NCBI GenBank assembly: GCA_050486105.1
Contig: JBJHCR010000024.1
Location: 1-34,739, forward strand
Length of the DNA stretch: 34,739 nt
Source: JAEXNA01 sp050486105
GTDB taxonomy: Bacteria > Vulcanimicrobiota > Xenobia > Xenobiales > JADMJV01
Direction: 5' to 3'
Shown: piece after piece, positions 30,476 to 34,739 of the stretch
Layout of the letters: each line of letters starts with the position of its first letter
How positions within the stretch are numbered: position 1 is the first letter of the stretch
The notes under the pieces: model-generated
Seen by the model: only the letters and a program-made list of their open reading frames with translations
What the model was told of the DNA's origin: nothing
Databases searched by the model: none
Made by a program: the position numbers and the translations under genes

Positions 30476-31879
30476 CTAGGAGTTCTCGGAGATCCCTAGC
30501 TTTCTTAAGGTCATCGGGACCTGATCGATATTTTCCAATGGGATCAGCTCAAGTTCCATATTCTTGCGCAATTCCAGTGTGACCGATTGAGTAGGGAGTG
30601 CACAGCTCAAAAATCCCATCCTTTCGAGTTCCCGCAGACGAATCTCTGAGCCGGGGACAGGGCGGAGTTCTCCTCCTAGCCCCACCTCTCCAAAGGCGGC
30701 AAAGGTGCTTGGCAGACTTTGCTCGAGAACGCTTGAGAGGAGGGCAAATGAGAGAGCCAAGTCCAGGGCTGGTTCTACCAAGTTCAGCCCTCCCGAAATC
30801 TTGGCATAGACATCGTTTTTGCCAAACTGGCTCTCTTTGAGTCTCTTCCCAAGAACGGCAAGCAAGAGAGAAAGTCGATTTCCATCAAGCCCCACGGAGC
30901 GCCGGATCGGAGGGGCACCCTGTTTGGCTGCGTAGCTTTCCGTGACCAGAGCCTGCAACTCAACTAGGATCGGACGGGTTCCTTCCAATGCTGGAGTGAC
31001 CGTGGTCCCATTGAGGTTTGCTGCCCTCGATTTGAGAAAAAAGGTTGAAGGATGCAGGACCGGAGTGAGGCCTTTCGGCCCCATTTCGAACAGTCCAAGC
31101 TCGTGAGTTGGTCCAAATCTGTTCTTGGATGATCTCAAGACTCGAACTTGACTGTCGGCTTCTCCTTCAAAGGACAGCACCGTGTCTACCAAGTGCTCCA
31201 AGACTCTAGGCCCGGCAAGTCCCCCGTCTTTGGTAACGTGGCCTACCAAAATTGTTGAAACTTGTTTGCGTTTGGCTATCCGCATCAATGCTGAGGCACA
31301 CTCTCGAACCTGAGTGACCGAGCCAGGAGCTGAACTCAGGTCAGAGCGAAACAGGGTTTGTACAGAATCTACCAGGAGGAGCTTAGGTTGACAGTTTTCG
31401 ATCTGCTCTTCGATGGCTTCAAGGCGGGTTTCGTTGAAAACAAGGATTGCTGGGGAGACAGTTTCCAAGCGATCAGCCCTGAGCCTGATCTGCCGATGAC
31501 TTTCTTCACCACTGACATAGAGTACTGGGGCAAGCTCCTTAGACACCGAGCTTGCCAACTGTAGTAGCAACGTTGATTTTCCGATTCCGGGCGGTCCACC
31601 CAGCAGGAGAACTGAGCCATTCACCAGTCCCCCTCCAAGGACTCGGTCTAACTCACCAAGACCGGTAGGCCGATGCTCGCTTTGGTCCTGGAGCACCTGA
31701 TCGAGCGAGAAAAGTTCCCCAGCGCCCTGATTGAGCGTCATTCCGCTAAGTTTGGCCTGAGACTCCAAGACTTCTTCCGCCAAAGTGTTCCAACATTCAC
31801 AATCGTTGCAACGCCCTTGCCATCTTGGGCTTTGAGCTCCGCAATTTTGGCAGACATATACCGATTTCGTTTTGGCCAT
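30476..31879 (-). CDS. radA: DNA repair protein RadA (Sms)
   Basis: RadA is a RecA-like hexameric helicase that processes recombination intermediates. It has the N-terminal C4 zinc finger (C10, C13, C24 and C27 in VCQNCGAQSPRWQGRCNDC), Walker A GGPPGIGKSTLL (94-105), the RadA-specific KNRFG motif (252-256) and a C-terminal Lon-like P-domain (GGLNLVEPALDLALSFALLS, FGEVGLGGELRPVPG). The length (467) is normal. ATG 31879 is used; a TTG six bases upstream is an alternative. It is the first gene of a minus-strand operon and is divergent from fabG. The stop TAG is followed by AGTGTAAACACC. Confidence 0.96.
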   Translation of the reverse strand: MAKTKSVYVCQNCGAQSPRWQGRCNDCECWNTLAEEVLESQAKLSGMTLNQGAGELFSLDQVLQDQSEHRPTGLGELDRVLGGGLVNGSVLLLGGPPGIGKSTLLLQLASSVSKELAPVLYVSGEESHRQIRLRADRLETVSPAILVFNETRLEAIEEQIENCQPKLLLVDSVQTLFRSDLSSAPGSVTQVRECASALMRIAKRKQVSTILVGHVTKDGGLAGPRVLEHLVDTVLSFEGEADSQVRVLRSSKNRFGPTHELGLFEMGPKGLTPVLHPSTFFLKSRAANLNGTTVTPALEGTRPILVELQALVTESYAAKQGAPPIRRSVGLDGNRLSLLLAVLGKRLKESQFGKNDVYAKISGGLNLVEPALDLALSFALLSSVLEQSLPSTFAAFGEVGLGGELRPVPGSEIRLRELERMGFLSCALPTQSVTLELRKNMELELIPLENIDQVPMTLRKLGISENS

Positions 31880-31953
31880 TCGCAAGATGGTACTCTATGT
31901 TTCTGGGAGTCATCAAGTGGTGCAACTCGATTGCAACTTGCTGCACCCAGGAT

Positions 31954-31972
31954 GCCTAAGAATTTGTTAGGC
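31954..31972 (+). promoter_or_regulatory. Inverted repeat in the radA-fabG divergent region
   Basis: GCCTAA and TTAGGC form a perfect 6-bp stem around a 7-base spacer. No T-tract follows, so it is not a terminator. It could be an operator or a 5'-leader hairpin for fabG. Confidence 0.4.
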
Positions 31973-32042
31973 AGGGGGTTCGGGAACCGAGTACCAACAG
32001 CATACGCTGGGTAGGGGTCTCAGAATTTTTTGGAGGATTGAG

Positions 32043-32774
32043 ATGCGTTTGAAGAATCGAGTAGCACTGATTACCGGAGGGGCTCGAGGTATTGGTCGCG
32101 CAACAGCGGAGCTTTTTTTGCAGGAAGGCGCCAAGGTGGTGATCGTGGATGTCGATGCCTCGGTCATCGAGGAGACTTTGGCTGAGCTAGAAGGGGAAGT
32201 CCTGGGTTTCCCCATGGATGTCACCGACCGAGAATCGGTCGAGTTAGGTGTTCGCAGAATACTGAAAAGTTGGGGACAGATCGACATCCTGGTCAACAAT
32301 GCCGGAGTCATCAAGGACGCACAACTGTCGAAAATGGAAGAATCAGATTTCGATCTGGTGGTGTCGGTGAACCTAAAGGGCGTATACAATGTGACCCAAG
32401 TTGTGGCCCAAGGTATGGTGGAGAGAGGTCGAGGGGTAATCCTCAATGCGTCTTCGGTGGTTGCCCTATACGGAAATTTTGGCCAAACCAACTATGTAGC
32501 GACCAAAGCTGGGGTCATTGGTATGACCAAGACTTGGGCTCGAGAACTTGGACGGAAGGGCATCCGAGTCAATGCGGTTGCCCCCGGGTTTATCAAGACC
32601 AGAATGACCGAGGGTATTCCTGATAAGGTGATGGAAAAGCTTGCAGGCAAGGTTCCCTTGGGTCGTATGGGTGAGCCCATAGAGATCGCGCAGGCCTACC
32701 TATTCTTGGCGTCTGATGAAGCATCCTATATCAATGGGCATGTTCTCAGTGTCGATGGCGGTGTGACGACCTGA
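32043..32774 (+). CDS. fabG: 3-oxoacyl-ACP reductase-like SDR (FabG)
   Basis: FabG reduces 3-oxoacyl-ACP with NADPH in fatty-acid synthesis. The ATG has GGAGG six bases upstream. Motifs: TGGARGIG (11-18), NNAG (85-88), NASSV with the catalytic Ser (137-138), NYVATKAG giving Tyr151 and Lys155, and RVNAVAPGFIKTRMTEGIP, which is typical of FabG. The 243-residue length and C-terminus (INGHVLSVDGG) fit. FabG paralogues act on other acyl substrates, and no fab genes are adjacent, so the exact substrate is not certain. It ends at a strong terminator. Confidence 0.88.
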   Translation: MRLKNRVALITGGARGIGRATAELFLQEGAKVVIVDVDASVIEETLAELEGEVLGFPMDVTDRESVELGVRRILKSWGQIDILVNNAGVIKDAQLSKMEESDFDLVVSVNLKGVYNVTQVVAQGMVERGRGVILNASSVVALYGNFGQTNYVATKAGVIGMTKTWARELGRKGIRVNAVAPGFIKTRMTEGIPDKVMEKLAGKVPLGRMGEPIEIAQAYLFLASDEASYINGHVLSVDGGVTT

Positions 32775-32799
32775 CCAAGGATTTGAAAAAGCAAAAAAG

Positions 32800-32827
32800 G
32801 GCGAGGAGTTTTGACTCCTCGCCTTTT
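32800..32827. terminator. Bidirectional Rho-independent terminator
   Basis: GGCGAGGAGT pairs perfectly with ACTCCTCGCC across a 4-base loop. TTTT follows, and AAAAAA precedes it, so it can serve both fabG and the convergent carboxypeptidase gene. Confidence 0.9.
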
Positions 32828-32854
32828 CTTGTTTTCAGGTATCCGTGACAGGCG

Positions 32855-34072
32855 TCAGGCCCGAGCTAGAACTTCATCGATGAATACGTTTCCAGCCTTG
32901 GTGTTGCGTTCAACGAGATCCGGAAGTTGAGACTCTCTTGGGTGGAAGCTGTCTCCAATTTCCATGGTGATGGAGAGAATGTCGTGCATCTGGTGAACGT
33001 CGTGTGATCCACCTGAAGTCGGGTAGAGGCTGGAACTCTGCATCAGTCGATACTTCTGGCCTCCCAGGGCATCGTTCATTTTCGTACCGATCTCGAGATA
33101 GGTCTCAACGTTGTCGACTTTGTCCCGAGTGTGCCCCCAGGGGTACAATATCATCCCGCCGTAGGAGTGATAATCCAGGATGCCTTTGACGTTCCCTCGC
33201 CCGAGTTGGAGTTCGAGCAGTTTCTGTATCTCCACCTCTGAGGCTCCTTCAGGACCTCGGTAGGTGTCCTTTCTGGGGTCGTCCGAGGTCGCCCGGCCAT
33301 CGTCTCGGTAGCTGCACGGATCGTCGCCGATCGGCCGCCATACCCAATGATTGTCAGGATTTCCGTCGTAGTAGTTTCGATTCAAGTCCACTCCACGGAC
33401 ATCACCACGGACCGGTCCACAGGGTGTTTCCGTGATAGGCCGTCGGTTCTTACGCCAGAAAGAGTTTTCGTTTCGGGAGAACTCGTAACCGTCTGGATTG
33501 ACCACGGGAATGAACCAGAGTTCGCCATTGTCCACTCTATTTTTCACGCTGGGGTCGCTGTCATAGGCTTCTAAGGCTTCCCGGGCCATATTCATGGGAA
33601 CCAGGGGAGTAGCCCACTCGCGGGCGTGATGCGCTCCAGTGACAACTACGGCAGGACGATCTCTGGTGTCGTCAGACGACGCATCCTTGGTGACTTTGAG
33701 GGCCCAAATATCTCGTCCCTCGTGAGTCTTGCCAAGGGACACACGCGTAGCCAAATTTGGGAATTTTTCAGCTAGGTCGGCCATCTCTTGAGCGATCTGC
33801 TCGTGGGTCTGGTAAGTGAAGCGTTCAGGAGAGAGTTGACCTTGCAGATGAGCTCTGTAGTCGGCGAGGACCTTCTCATTGTCTGCTTCAGGCGCCAACG
33901 ACGGATCGCGAAGATCTCCGTTAACAGTGAGGTAATCACGAATCTCGGCATCATCTAGATGATTGTCCTGATTGACATCGATCTTCTTAGCTTCTTCGTT
34001 TCTTTTGGGGTGGACCGCCCAAGTTCTGTCTCCGTGGTTAACGTGAAATGTTGGAGCGGTTGATGGACCCAT
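32855..34072 (-). CDS. M14 family zinc carboxypeptidase with EF-hand
   Basis: M14 metallocarboxypeptidases cleave C-terminal residues from peptides. The zinc ligands are HAREW (H149, E152) and DYHSYGGMILYPWG (H302). NPDGYEFSRN, GVDLNRNY (substrate-binding Arg) and TMEIGDSF with the catalytic Glu (~371) complete the site. An N-terminal EF-hand-like loop, DVNQDNHLDDAEI (32-44), may bind calcium. The 405-residue protein starts at ATG with GAGG five bases upstream, and no signal peptide is seen, which is unusual for this normally secreted family. It is convergent with fabG; an AT-rich region with two palindromes precedes it. Confidence 0.9.
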   Translation of the reverse strand: MGPSTAPTFHVNHGDRTWAVHPKRNEEAKKIDVNQDNHLDDAEIRDYLTVNGDLRDPSLAPEADNEKVLADYRAHLQGQLSPERFTYQTHEQIAQEMADLAEKFPNLATRVSLGKTHEGRDIWALKVTKDASSDDTRDRPAVVVTGAHHAREWATPLVPMNMAREALEAYDSDPSVKNRVDNGELWFIPVVNPDGYEFSRNENSFWRKNRRPITETPCGPVRGDVRGVDLNRNYYDGNPDNHWVWRPIGDDPCSYRDDGRATSDDPRKDTYRGPEGASEVEIQKLLELQLGRGNVKGILDYHSYGGMILYPWGHTRDKVDNVETYLEIGTKMNDALGGQKYRLMQSSSLYPTSGGSHDVHQMHDILSITMEIGDSFHPRESQLPDLVERNTKAGNVFIDEVLARA

Positions 34073-34090
34073 GAGAACCTCGCTTTCTTT

Positions 34091-34110
34091 CTTAGAGTAA
34101 GATTACTAAG
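34091..34110. promoter_or_regulatory. Near-palindrome upstream of the carboxypeptidase gene
   Basis: CTTAGAGTAAGATTACTAAG is an almost perfect inverted repeat with a one-base bulge, centred 29 bases ahead of the carboxypeptidase start on the minus strand. It could be an operator. Confidence 0.4.
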
Positions 34111-34125
34111 AATGAGAGTACAATG

Positions 34126-34144
34126 GGTAACATCCATGTTAACC
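34126..34144. promoter_or_regulatory. Imperfect palindrome in the carboxypeptidase-HU divergent region
   Basis: GGTAACATCCATGTTAACC is an inverted repeat of about eight bases per arm with a single extra base. It sits between the divergent carboxypeptidase and HU genes and could be a regulator site. Confidence 0.35.
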
Positions 34145-34212
34145 AATCTCCACCGGACTGTAGAGCGAGTGGAGCTTGTCAGAGCACTTGGATTTGTTTT
34201 TTCGGGAGGTGG

Positions 34213-34230
34213 TAGAGTGTTTACACTCTA
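34213..34230. promoter_or_regulatory. Perfect 18-bp palindrome upstream of the HU gene
   Basis: TAGAGTGTTTACACTCTA is an exact inverted repeat with a two-base centre, and 15 bases of it (GTGTTTACACTCTAG) recur at 30465-30479 after the radA stop. TTGGAT lies 19 bases upstream of it, so it could overlap a weak -10 box. The rest of 34073-34389 holds no gene I can support. Confidence 0.5.
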
Positions 34231-34389
34231 GCCAAACGGGACCTGACCCGATTTTCCCGAAACTGCCACGATTATCCTCAGGAAAACTGGAAAAAGCTTG
34301 GATTTATGAGGTTTTTTGGAAGGAATACGATCAAACCGCGAGAACAGGCTGCCGTCTACATCAACCTACTGGGAGGAAGCCAAGAAATC

Positions 34390-34704
34390 ATGGCGGCGAA
34401 AACAAAAACCAAGAAACACACACCCACTATTGTTGGCAAGGCCGAGCTAATCGCTGACATTGCCGAGAAGACCAATTGCTCCAAAAAGGAAGCAACCGAT
34501 TCTTTGAACGTGGTCCTTGAGACCATCCAAGAGCATTTGACCAAGGGCAACGGTGTTCGATTGATTCCTTTTGGAAGCTTCGAAGTACGCGAGCGCAAGG
34601 GTCGTACCGGTCGCAACCCTAGAACCGGTGAAGAGATCACCATTGAAGCCAGGAAGGTTCCTGCTTTCAAGCCTGGAAAGGCTCTGCGCGACGCAGTACA
34701 GTAA
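34390..34704 (+). CDS. HU family DNA-binding protein
   Basis: HU proteins are small dimeric nucleoid proteins that bend DNA. The 104-residue product begins MAAKTKTKKHTPTIVGKAEL. The family core is KAELIADIAEKTNCSKKEAT, IPFGSFEVRERKGRTGRNP and RTGEEITIEARKVPAFKPG, including the beta-arm Pro-containing region. The N-terminal extension is Lys-rich, as in several non-proteobacterial HU homologues. A GGAGG lies about 13 bases before the ATG, a little far. The in-frame extension to 34306 has no support. A perfect palindrome lies 160 bases upstream. Confidence 0.93.
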   Translation: MAAKTKTKKHTPTIVGKAELIADIAEKTNCSKKEATDSLNVVLETIQEHLTKGNGVRLIPFGSFEVRERKGRTGRNPRTGEEITIEARKVPAFKPGKALRDAVQ

Positions 34705-34739
34705 GCTTTAGAGGGCCACTTCTCTGGAGATTGTAGTAT

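Overview
This is a bacterial chromosomal scaffold of moderately high GC, interrupted by three 10-N assembly gaps (16712-16721, 19227-19236, 26280-26289). It is therefore a draft and probably metagenomic assembly. Genes use AAGGAG/GGAGG ribosome binding sites and fairly often TTG or GTG starts. The order radA - PIN/TRAM membrane protein - ispD is typical of the Firmicutes/Cyanobacteria/Armatimonadota side of bacteria. Together with many unrecognised secreted or low-complexity proteins it suggests a poorly sampled Terrabacteria-type phylum (Eremiobacterota/Vulcanimicrobiota would fit). That placement is inference and is not shown by any marker here.

Left part (1-8720): a three-fold repeated helical protein, a LysM protein whose frame continues upstream into a secretin-like stretch, a MOSC protein, a small frameshifted gene, a YkgJ-type cysteine-cluster protein, a SulP anion transporter, a glycine-zipper protein made of two duplicated halves and ending at a good terminator, and an RNase II/R-family exonuclease.

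Centre-left (9073-11098): the most interesting locus, an overlapping three-gene operon. It encodes a 141-aa precursor-like protein with four C-terminal VYG(S/A)P repeats, a radical SAM/SPASM enzyme with a complete seven-cysteine SPASM pattern, and an unrecognised 117-aa partner. This is a strong candidate for a RiPP (ribosomally made, post-translationally modified peptide) pathway in which repeated tyrosines are modified. An SDR, a DUF4262 protein, a coiled-coil lipoprotein, a pseudopilin-like protein and an APH-like kinase operon follow.

Centre-right (16500-27533): a gap-broken helical repeat protein, a DUF3592 protein, a GT8 glycosyltransferase (cut by a gap), a zinc-ribbon protein, ComM/YifB, two secreted Pro-rich proteins, RluD, a >1160-aa repeat protein with a C-terminal membrane anchor and a good promoter, and a NUDIX ADP-sugar pyrophosphatase.

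Right part (27999-34704): the operon radA - PIN/TRAM - ispD - acidic hypothetical on the minus strand, then fabG with a bidirectional terminator, an M14 carboxypeptidase with an EF-hand, and an HU-family DNA-binding protein.

Between genes sit several dispersed repeats. Two copies of a ~110-bp element (A) and two 166-bp copies of a related element (B) share a skeleton with a compensatory hairpin, and the three copies whose upstream gene is visible lie directly after a stop codon in the same orientation. Two further MITE-like inverted-repeat elements are flanked by CTAG. No tRNA, rRNA or CRISPR array was seen.
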